Positions 48,747 to 55,356 of a stretch of DNA of 64,000 nucleotides are shown in pieces. The notes beneath the pieces were generated by a model. It searched no databases. It was not told where the DNA came from and worked only from the letters and a program-made list of their open reading frames with translations. Made by a program: the position numbers and the translations under genes. Every line of letters begins with the position of its first letter. The first letter of the stretch is position 1. Source of the DNA: Nocardia sp. alder85J (lineage in GTDB: Bacteria; Actinomycetota; Actinomycetes; Mycobacteriales; Mycobacteriaceae); assembly GCF_020176955.2 (NCBI RefSeq), contig NZ_JAIUCZ020000007.1, positions 248,001 to 312,000 on the forward strand, written 5' to 3'.

Positions 48747-49700
48747 GTGAGTATTCAGGGAGCAACGGCAGTCGGCCTGGCCACGGTGACCGTCAACGGC
48801 ACGGTCCTCGACACCTGGTATCCGTACCCCGAGCTGGGCGAGTTCGACGCGGCCGGGACGCAGCGGCTGGAACCGGCCGATCCCGAGTACGCGCGATTCG
48901 GTGAGCTGGTCGGGTTCGACGAGGCTCGGCGGGTGGATGTGGTGGCGGTGCGTACCACCATCGCGGATCTGTCTGCGCCGGCGGTCGACACTCATGACAT
49001 CTATCTGCGGTTGCATCTGCTGTCGCATCGGCTGGTGCGGCCGCACGGGCAGAACCTGGACGGGATCTTCGGGTTGCTGGCGAATGTGGTGTGGACCAAT
49101 CACGGGCCTTGTGCGGTGGAGGAGTTCGAACTGGTGCGGGCCCGGTTGCGCGCTCGGGGGGCCGTTACCGTGTACGGCGTGGACAAGTTTCCGCGGCTGG
49201 TGGACTATGTGGTGCCTTCCGGGGTGCGGATCGCCGACGCGGATCGGGTGCGGCTGGGTGCGCATCTGGCCGAGGGGACCACGGTCATGCACGAGGGGTT
49301 CGTGAACTTCAATGCCGGGACGCTGGGCGCGTCGATGGTGGAGGGGCGGATCTCGGCCGGGGTGGTGGTCGGGGACGGGTCCGACATCGGCGGCGGGGCC
49401 TCGATCATGGGGACGCTGTCGGGGGGTGGTAAAGAGGTGATCTCGATCGGTGAGCGGTGCCTGCTCGGGGCCAATGCGGGTATCGGGATCTCGCTCGGGG
49501 ACGACTGTGTGGTGGAGGCGGGGCTGTATGTCACCGCGGGGACCAAAGTGGCGCTGCCGGATGGTGGTTCGGTGAAGGCGGCGGAGTTGTCGGGGCGGTC
49601 CAATTTGCTGTTCCGGCGGAACTCGTTGTCGGGGGCCGTGGAGGTGGTGCCTCGGAAGGGGACCGGGATCGAGTTGAACGCCGCCTTGCACGCTAATTGA
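48747..49700 (+). CDS. dapD: tetrahydrodipicolinate N-succinyltransferase, actinobacterial type
   Basis: Enzyme of 317 residues that transfers succinate from succinyl-CoA to tetrahydrodipicolinate. The N-terminal half is the actinobacterial domain (DTWYPYPELGEFDAAGTQRL, LVRPHGQNLDGIFGLLANVV); the C-terminal half is a left-handed beta helix (VRLGAHLAEGTTVMHEGFVN, GASMVEGRISAGVVVGDGSD) ending in a hexapeptide stack that binds CoA. As usual, it is a trimer by family knowledge. The GTG start is fixed by the -10 element. The codon third positions have somewhat more T and A than most neighbours. Confidence 0.95.
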   Translation: MSIQGATAVGLATVTVNGTVLDTWYPYPELGEFDAAGTQRLEPADPEYARFGELVGFDEARRVDVVAVRTTIADLSAPAVDTHDIYLRLHLLSHRLVRPHGQNLDGIFGLLANVVWTNHGPCAVEEFELVRARLRARGAVTVYGVDKFPRLVDYVVPSGVRIADADRVRLGAHLAEGTTVMHEGFVNFNAGTLGASMVEGRISAGVVVGDGSDIGGGASIMGTLSGGGKEVISIGERCLLGANAGIGISLGDDCVVEAGLYVTAGTKVALPDGGSVKAAELSGRSNLLFRRNSLSGAVEVVPRKGTGIELNAALHAN

Positions 49701-50173
49701 GGGGTCGGGGGGAGGGGGCGGTTGTTGGGTGGCCGGCTAGGAGTGAGCCGAGACGGGGACTGACGACGGGGGGGATCTGTGTTGGGGTGGGGATACTGAG
49801 GGTTTGCCTTCTTGGGGGGTGACCGGCTGTATTTTTGGCCTCCGCTTCGCTCCGGCGGGTTCTCGGCCCCTCAGTCTCGATTCTTCCCTCCTCCGCTCCT
49901 CCGCTTCGCTCCCCCGCTCCGTCAGTCCAGAATCGAGACGGGCCGAGAACATTAACGTTGGGCCTACTGGGGGGGTGACCGGGCCCTCAGCGGGCGGGCC
50001 TAATGTCGGGCCTGCTTGTTGGTGACCGCGTTGGAGAGCTGGGGCGGGAAGAGAATCTTGAGGGTCCGGGCCTGCTTGGGAGTGACCGGGGTCGAAGTGA
50101 GGCGGGCAACGAACTGGGTTGCCGGGGGTGGGGATTGGTGACGGGATGCGGGGCGGGCGGGGGCGGGGGCGGG
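49701..50173. other. 473-bp intergenic region between convergent genes
   Basis: It holds copy 2 of the hairpin element (49834-49950) and four imperfect copies of a GGGCCTGCTTG...GGTGACCGG motif (near 49811, 49965, 50010 and 50070). No gene is supportable. Confidence 0.7.
49834..49950 (+). repeat. interspersed hairpin element, copy 2
   Basis: Core A 49834-49858, left arm 49859-49883, core B 49884-49929, right arm 49930-49950. The arms form a 21-bp perfect stem (GTTCTCGGCCC and GTCTCGATTC segments) broken only by a 4-nt bulge CTCA. Cores are nearly identical to copy 1 at 41981. Confidence 0.85.
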
Positions 50174-50545
50174 TTATTCGATGCCGAAGGCGATGATTCG
50201 GGTGGGGGTGATGCGGATCAGTTCGGGGGTGCCGCCGGTGACGTAGGTCTGCACATCTCGCAATGCTTCTGCGGTGCCGCGGATCTCGAGCATGCGGACC
50301 TGCCAGGGCTGGACGGATTTGATGTCGTCGATGACGAACGAGACTCGGGGTTCCTTCGTCAGGTTGCGGAACTTCTGGGAGGCGCCGAGGTTGTGGCCGC
50401 CGATGTCGATGGTGCCGAGTGCGGCGTTGTACTGGAAACCGACCGGGTTGTTCTGCGGTGAACCGTCGGGACGGACGGTGGCCAGACGGCCGAGCCGCTG
50501 GCTGAGCATGTACTCGATCTGGGCGGGCGACAGTGTTGCGATCAT
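50174..50545 (-). CDS. PPOX-class F420-dependent oxidoreductase
   Basis: Split-beta-barrel protein of 123 residues, similar to pyridoxamine-phosphate-oxidase-like F420H2-dependent enzymes: MLSQRLGRLATVRPDGSPQN, NPVGFQYN, FRNLTKEPRVSFVIDD and a C-terminal RITPTRIIAFGIE. It would use deazaflavin F420 or a flavin to reduce an unknown substrate; fbiC for F420 synthesis is 5 kb away. ATG 50545 is supported by TAGGCT 7 nt upstream. Confidence 0.87.
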   Translation of the reverse strand: MIATLSPAQIEYMLSQRLGRLATVRPDGSPQNNPVGFQYNAALGTIDIGGHNLGASQKFRNLTKEPRVSFVIDDIKSVQPWQVRMLEIRGTAEALRDVQTYVTGGTPELIRITPTRIIAFGIE

Positions 50546-50552
50546 GATGATC

Positions 50553-50558
50553 AGCCTA
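50553..50558 (-). promoter_or_regulatory. -10 element (TAGGCT) of the F420 oxidoreductase gene
   Basis: TAGGCT on the minus strand ends 7 nt before ATG 50545. Confidence 0.45.
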
Positions 50559-50615
50559 GGACCTCTAGCTAGGTTGAGGTCAACGGCAACTCGCGTGCGC
50601 ATCGCGCGGTGACGG

Positions 50616-52043
50616 TCAGGTCAGTTGCTTCTTCTGGACCTTGCCCATCGCGTTGCGGGGCAGGCTTTGTACCAGGCGTACTTCGCGGGGGCGCTTGTGT
50701 ACCGAGAGTTGTTGCGCCACATGGTTGATCAGGTGCTGCGGCAGGGAATCCGGGGCGCCTTCGCGGGGGACCACGAAGGCGACTATGCGTTGTCCCAGGT
50801 CGGGGTCGGGTACGCCGACCACCGCGGCTTCGGCGACGTCGGGATGGCCCAGCAGGGCGGTTTCGATCTCGCCGGCGCCGATCCGGAAGCCGCCGGACTT
50901 GATCAGGTCCACCGATTCCCGGCCTACGATGCGGTGGAATCCGTCGGGGGCGATCACGGCGACGTCGCCGGTCACGAACCAGCCGTCCTCGGTCCAGCAG
51001 GCGGCGGTGGCCTCGGGGCGGCCCAGGTATCCGTCGAACAGCATGGGGCCGCGGACCTGCAAGCCGCCGACGGTTTCGCCGTCGTGCGGGATATCGGCAC
51101 CCGCCTCGTCGCGCAGACGGGTCTGCACGCCGGCGACCGGGACGCCCACCCAGCCGGGGCGGCGCTCGCCGTCGGCACGGGTGGAGAGGGTGATCATGGT
51201 TTCGCTCATGCCGTATCGCTCGATCGGGGTCAGGCCGGTCAGCTCGCGCAACTTCTCGAACACCGGGACCGGCAGTGGGGCGCTGCCCGATACGAGCAGT
51301 CGCGCTGCTGCCAATTCCTTTGCGGCGGAAGGGTCTTCGGCTATCCGGGACCAGACGGTCGGCACGCCGAAATAGAGGGTGCCCGCGGCGGCCGCGTAGG
51401 CCGCGGGGGTCGGTTTTCCGGTATGGACCAGGGGGCTGCCGACTCGCAGCGGGCCCAGTAGGCCGAGGATCAGGCCGTGTACGTGGAACAGCGGGAGCCC
51501 GTGCACCAGAACATCTTTCGAAGTCCATGCCCAGGCCTCGGCCAGTGCGTCCAGGCCGGCGGCGAGGGCGCCGCGACTGAGCAGCACTCCTTTCGGCGCC
51601 CCGGTGGTGCCGGAGGTGTACAGCACGAAAGCCGTGGAGTCCGAGGAGGGTTCGGTGTAGGTGTGCCATGAGCGCGCGTGGCGGCGCACCGGCAGCACCG
51701 GTAGCGCCGTTCCCTCGGGCGACTCTCCGAGCCAGGCCTGTGCGCCGGAATCGCGGAGGATGTGGTCGAGTTCGGCCGTTCCGGAATCCGGCGGCACCGG
51801 GACCACGGTGACCCCGGCGATCAGGCAGCCGACGACCGCCAGCACCGTCGTCACGGTAGGCCGCGCCAGCACGGCCACCCGGCGCGCCTGCGCCACCCGC
51901 TCCGCCACCGAGGTGGCCGCGCCGATCAGATCGCTGCGCGACAACGTGACACCGTCGATGGTGACGGCATCGGGCAGGTCCGCCCCGGCGGCCACGGCGG
52001 CCGGGTTCAGCGAGCGCAGCAGCGGCAGCGATCCGAACGACAT
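50616..52043 (-). CDS. acyl-CoA synthetase, FadD36-like
   Basis: Adenylate-forming synthetase of 475 residues. Motifs: FVLYTSGTTGAPKGVLLSRG, HGLPLFHVHGLILGLLGPL, ERYGMSETMITLSTRADGE, WFVTGDVAVIAPDGFHRIVG and the catalytic lysine near the C-terminus in LPRNAMGKVQKKQL. The short N-terminal domain and FHVHGL motif fit malonyl/methylmalonyl-CoA synthetases such as mycobacterial FadD36 (Rv1193). ATG 52043 has TAGGCT 6 nt upstream. Separated by 25 nt from the TetR gene of the same strand. Confidence 0.88.
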   Translation of the reverse strand: MSFGSLPLLRSLNPAAVAAGADLPDAVTIDGVTLSRSDLIGAATSVAERVAQARRVAVLARPTVTTVLAVVGCLIAGVTVVPVPPDSGTAELDHILRDSGAQAWLGESPEGTALPVLPVRRHARSWHTYTEPSSDSTAFVLYTSGTTGAPKGVLLSRGALAAGLDALAEAWAWTSKDVLVHGLPLFHVHGLILGLLGPLRVGSPLVHTGKPTPAAYAAAAGTLYFGVPTVWSRIAEDPSAAKELAAARLLVSGSAPLPVPVFEKLRELTGLTPIERYGMSETMITLSTRADGERRPGWVGVPVAGVQTRLRDEAGADIPHDGETVGGLQVRGPMLFDGYLGRPEATAACWTEDGWFVTGDVAVIAPDGFHRIVGRESVDLIKSGGFRIGAGEIETALLGHPDVAEAAVVGVPDPDLGQRIVAFVVPREGAPDSLPQHLINHVAQQLSVHKRPREVRLVQSLPRNAMGKVQKKQLT

Positions 52044-52049
52044 CCACCC

Positions 52050-52055
52050 AGCCTA
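52050..52055 (-). promoter_or_regulatory. -10 element (TAGGCT) of the FadD36-like gene
   Basis: TAGGCT on the minus strand, 6 nt, then ATG 52043. Confidence 0.5.
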
Positions 52056-52068
52056 AACGGGGGGCGGA

Positions 52069-52698
52069 CTACACCAGGAAGCCCGGTACCACGTGGGCTC
52101 GGGCGAAGCGGCGGGCGGCCGCGTCGTCGTCGATCGGGATCACCGTTTGCGGGGTCAGCGCCAGGGACAGTGAGGTGCGGGCGACCATCTCCGCTATCGG
52201 CAGCGGATCGTAGTGCGGCAGTTTACCTTCGGCTTGCAGGCGGGTGACGAATTCGGCGAGGTAGTCGCGGCCCAGCTCGATCACGGGGGCGCCGCGGGTG
52301 GTCAGGTAGGGCAGCACGATCTCCGGTTCCGTGGCGAGCAGGCGTTCCAGCAGGCGGTTGCGGCGCAGGCCGTCCAGAAAGGCGATGAACAGCTCCACGA
52401 TCTGGTCCTCGGCGTCCGCGTCGCGATCGATCTGGCGCTGCACCGCGGCGTCGACCTGTTCGACGAAGCGACGGGCCTGCCACAGGCCGACCGCCTGGAC
52501 CAGTTCGGACTTCCCGGCGAAGCGGCGGTACAGCGTGGCCAGGGACAGGCCGCCGCGGCGGGCGACCTCGGTCATGCTGGTGCGCTTGATGCCGAAGTCC
52601 AGGAAGGCCAGCAGGGCCGCGTCCAGTACCGCGGCCTGATTGTCGTCCTCGGCGCCCGCTCCACGGACCAGCGGCAACAGTTTCGCCAGCTTCACCAC
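52069..52698 (-). CDS. TetR-family regulator
   Basis: Regulator of 209 residues with an N-terminal HTH (DAALLAFLDFGIKRTSMTEV, GLSLATLYRRFAGKSELVQ, about 24-70) and a helical ligand domain. It is divergent from an MpaB-family oxygenase gene; a perfect palindrome between them is the probable operator. The GTG start is supported by TACAGT 6 nt upstream. The ligand is unknown, probably a hydrophobic substrate of the oxygenase. Confidence 0.88.
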   Translation of the reverse strand: MVKLAKLLPLVRGAGAEDDNQAAVLDAALLAFLDFGIKRTSMTEVARRGGLSLATLYRRFAGKSELVQAVGLWQARRFVEQVDAAVQRQIDRDADAEDQIVELFIAFLDGLRRNRLLERLLATEPEIVLPYLTTRGAPVIELGRDYLAEFVTRLQAEGKLPHYDPLPIAEMVARTSLSLALTPQTVIPIDDDAAARRFARAHVVPGFLV

Positions 52699-52704
52699 GA
52701 CTGA

Positions 52705-52710
52705 ACTGTA
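52705..52710 (-). promoter_or_regulatory. -10 element (TACAGT) of the TetR gene
   Basis: TACAGT on the minus strand, 6 nt, then GTG 52698. Confidence 0.5.
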
Positions 52711-52714
52711 GCAA

Positions 52715-52763
52715 TTGACACCCGATGATCTCGATGAGAAAGTGAGGTGAGAAGTTTCTCACC
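52715..52763 (+). promoter_or_regulatory. oxygenase promoter with TetR operator
   Basis: A consensus -35 TTGACA is at 52715-52720; the matching -10 near 52738 is weak (GAAAGT). The perfect 18-bp palindrome GGTGAGAAGTTTCTCACC (52746-52763, 8-bp arms, 2-bp centre) lies at the expected transcription start, well placed for repression. Confidence 0.6.
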
Positions 52764-52809
52764 ATCCCGAGCTTCACCAGGTAACGCGTGACCGAGGAGC
52801 CGACCGACG

Positions 52810-53673
52810 ATGACGTCCACCCAGCCCCGCCTCGACGGGCCACCCACCCCACCGGCCGTGCTGACCCCGGCCGAGGCCCGGATGCACATCGACGGCATCG
52901 CCGCCTTCCTCGGCGGGGTCGCGAACGTGATCATGCAGCTGTCCCATCCGCCGGTCGGCTACGGCGTGCTGGAGAGCACCGTGGACAGCGGCAAGGTGAC
53001 GCTGCATCCGCTCAAGCGGCTGCGCACCACCCTCACCTACCTCGCGGTGGCCTGGATGGGCACCGAGGCGGATCGGGCGGACTACCGCAGGGCGGTGAAC
53101 GAATCCCATCGCCCGGTGCACTCCGGGCCGGACAGTCCGGTGAAGTACAACGCCTTCGATCCGGAGCTCCAGCTGTGGGTGGCCGCCTGCCTGTACTGGG
53201 GTGTGGACGATCTGTACACCCGCATGCACGGGGCGATGGAACCCGAACTGGCCGAACGCTTCTACCGCTACAGCGCCCGGCTCGGCACCACCTTGCAGAT
53301 GCGGCCGGAGATGTGGCCGCCGGACCGTGCGGCCTTCTACCGGTACTGGGACGAGAAGCTGGCCGAGCGGACCATCGACGAGCCGGTGCGGCGGTACTTC
53401 GACGACCTCATCGATCTGAAGATGATGCCGCGCTGGAATCAGGTGCTGTTCGGGCAATTCCACCGTTTCGGGGTCACCGCGCTGCTGCCGCAGCACCTGC
53501 GCGACGAGATGGGGATGACCTGGACCGCGCGCAACGAACGGCGGTACCGCCTGATGCTGCGCAGCGTCTCGGTGGTGTGGCGGCGGCTGCCGCCGGTGAT
53601 CCGCGCGATGCCGTTGAACACCTATCTGTTCGACATGCGGGTCCGGCGGCGGTTCGGCCTGCCGCTGGTGTGA
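52810..53673 (+). CDS. MpaB-family (DUF2236) oxygenase-like protein
   Basis: Protein of 287 residues of the oxygenase MpaB/DUF2236 family, haem-containing helical proteins that include latex-clearing and ER-bound oxygenases. Conserved stretches: VANVIMQLSHPPVGYGVLES, RLRTTLTYLAVAWMGTEADR, with VNESHRPVH supplying a conserved His. The ATG follows CGAGGAG. It is divergent from a TetR regulator that probably represses it. The substrate is unknown. Confidence 0.88.
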   Translation: MTSTQPRLDGPPTPPAVLTPAEARMHIDGIAAFLGGVANVIMQLSHPPVGYGVLESTVDSGKVTLHPLKRLRTTLTYLAVAWMGTEADRADYRRAVNESHRPVHSGPDSPVKYNAFDPELQLWVAACLYWGVDDLYTRMHGAMEPELAERFYRYSARLGTTLQMRPEMWPPDRAAFYRYWDEKLAERTIDEPVRRYFDDLIDLKMMPRWNQVLFGQFHRFGVTALLPQHLRDEMGMTWTARNERRYRLMLRSVSVVWRRLPPVIRAMPLNTYLFDMRVRRRFGLPLV

Positions 53674-53676
53674 GCG

Positions 53677-53728
53677 GGGCCCGGTCCGATCGCGGCCGCC
53701 GGCCCGCTCGGCGTGGCGGACCAGGCCC
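53677..53728. terminator. bidirectional terminator hairpin between convergent genes
   Basis: Arms GGGCCCGGTCCG (53677-53688) and CGGACCAGGCCC (53717-53728) pair over 12 bp with one G-U. The loop is 28 nt and GC-rich. Just after the oxygenase stop and before the dapC stop. Confidence 0.6.
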
Positions 53729-53764
53729 GCAACGCACCTGCCGGCGAACAGCCGAACACCGGGA

Positions 53765-54871
53765 TCAGGCCGCGAGGCGCTGCACCGCCGCCGCGATGCG
53801 CTCGTCGGTGGCGGTCAGCGCGATCCGCACGTGTTGCGTACCGGTCGGACCGTAGAAGTCGCCGGGGGCGGCGAGGATGCCGCGCTCGGCCAGCTCGTCC
53901 AGGGTGACCCGGGCGTTCTCGCCGCGGGTGGACCACAGGTACAGCCCGGCGTGCGAGTCGTCGATCCGGAAACCGGCCTGCTCCAAGGCATTCCGCAGGA
54001 TCTCCCGGCGGCGGCGGTACCGCTCGCGCTGCTGGTGCTCGTGCGCGTCGTCGCCGAGGGCGGCCGTCATCGCGGCCTGCACCGGCAGCGGCACGATCAG
54101 GCCGGAATGTTTGCGCACCTCCAGCAGTTCCCGCACCAGGGCCGGGTCACCGGTCAGGAATCCGGCGCGGTAGCTGGCCAGATTCGAGGTCTTCGACAGC
54201 GAGTGGATGGCCAGCAGGCCGGTGTGGTCACCGTCGCAGACCGCCGGGTCGAGCAGCGACACCGCCGGCTCGTCCCAGGCCAAGCCGAGGTAGCACTCGT
54301 CGGAGGCGACGATCGCCCCACGCTCCCGGGCGAATTCGACGACCTTGCGCAGATGCTCGACCCCGAGCACCCTGCCGGTCGGGTTGGACGGCGAGTTCAG
54401 GTAGATCAGCGCGGGCCGCTCGGGACCCAGCCGGGTCAGGCCGTCGGCCCGCAGGATCCGGGTCCCGGCCAGCAGCGCGCCGACCTCGTAGGTGGGGTAC
54501 GCGACCTCCGGGATCACCACCAGATCGTCGGCGCCCAGGCCGAGCAGCCGCGGCAGCCCGGCGATCAGTTCCTTGGTGCCGATCACGGGGAGCACCGCGG
54601 CGGGGTCGATCCCGGTGATGCCGTAGCGACGTTTCAGCGCGTCGACGGTGGCCGCGCGCAGCTCCGGCGTGCCGTGCGTCTGCGGATAGCCGGGCACCTC
54701 CGACACCGAGGCCAGCGCCGCCCGGATCAGCGGATCGACCGGATCGACCGGGGTGCCGACCGACAGGTCGACGATGCCGTCGGGATGCGCCGCCGCGCGC
54801 GCCTTGGCGGCGGCGATGGTGTCCCAAGGGAAATCGGGCAGCAGCGAACTGACCGGGCCACGCGTAGACAA
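53765..54871 (-). CDS. dapC: succinyldiaminopimelate aminotransferase
   Basis: PLP-dependent class I aminotransferase of 368 residues, actinobacterial DapC type: VDLSVGTPVDPVDPLIRAAL, VIGTKELIAGLPRLLGLGAD, LNSPSNPTGRVL, SDECYLGLAW, Schiff-base lysine in IHSLSKTSNLASYRAGF and HVRIALTATDERI. It makes N-succinyl-LL-diaminopimelate between DapD and DapE. The start codon appears to be TTG (54871), 18 nt after fdxC; the fdxC-dapC pair is conserved (Rv1177-Rv1178). Confidence 0.92.
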   Translation of the reverse strand: MSTRGPVSSLLPDFPWDTIAAAKARAAAHPDGIVDLSVGTPVDPVDPLIRAALASVSEVPGYPQTHGTPELRAATVDALKRRYGITGIDPAAVLPVIGTKELIAGLPRLLGLGADDLVVIPEVAYPTYEVGALLAGTRILRADGLTRLGPERPALIYLNSPSNPTGRVLGVEHLRKVVEFARERGAIVASDECYLGLAWDEPAVSLLDPAVCDGDHTGLLAIHSLSKTSNLASYRAGFLTGDPALVRELLEVRKHSGLIVPLPVQAAMTAALGDDAHEHQQRERYRRRREILRNALEQAGFRIDDSHAGLYLWSTRGENARVTLDELAERGILAAPGDFYGPTGTQHVRIALTATDERIAAAVQRLAA

Positions 54872-54889
54872 CGTCGGCTACCTACCCGC

Positions 54890-55213
54890 TTATTCTGCGG
54901 CCATCGGCGGGAGCGCGGCGATGAACGGCGGGTCGAAATCGACCTTGCCGACCTTCGTCGCGCCACCCGGGGAGCCCAGGTCGTCGAAGAAATCGACGTT
55001 GGCGTTCACGTAGCCGCTCCACTGATCCGGGGTGTCGTCCTCGTAGAAGATCGCCTCCACCGGGCACACCGGCTCACACGCACCACAGTCCACGCACTCG
55101 TCCGGATGGATGTACAGCATGCGACCACCCTCGTAGATGCAGTCCACGGGGCATTCCTCGATGCACGCCTTGTCCTTCACGTCAACGCACGGTTCAGCGA
55201 TGATGTACGGCAC
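54890..55213 (-). CDS. fdxC: ferredoxin FdxC (3Fe-4S/4Fe-4S)
   Basis: Small electron carrier of 107 residues. It has C8 and C16/C20/C24-type ligands in CVDVKDKACIEECPVDCI and a complete 4Fe-4S motif CVDCGACEPVCPVEA, the pattern of seven-iron ferredoxins. The C-terminal extension WSGYVNANVDFFDDLGSPGG is typical of actinobacterial FdxC. GTG 55213 follows AGGAGAG. It is an essential electron donor in mycobacteria by general knowledge; its partner here could be a P450 or reductase elsewhere. Confidence 0.95.
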   Translation of the reverse strand: MPYIIAEPCVDVKDKACIEECPVDCIYEGGRMLYIHPDECVDCGACEPVCPVEAIFYEDDTPDQWSGYVNANVDFFDDLGSPGGATKVGKVDFDPPFIAALPPMAAE

Positions 55214-55356
55214 TGCCGCTCTCTCCTAGTCTGGTCCTGGCCTGCGGGTGTTCCGCCCCCGACACAGTATCCTCAGGCCTCAGGTTACTGCCGATCAGCC
55301 TTGCCTCAACACGGCCTCCGGCGGTAACCATCGTCGATGACGTGCGGCACCGCTCG

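Noticed and set aside
49737..49952. Open frame on the minus strand through hairpin element copy 2
   Set aside because: The predicted peptide is Arg/Glu-rich and only reflects the element's core; the same core in copy 1 is read in another gene-like frame, showing that neither is a real protein.
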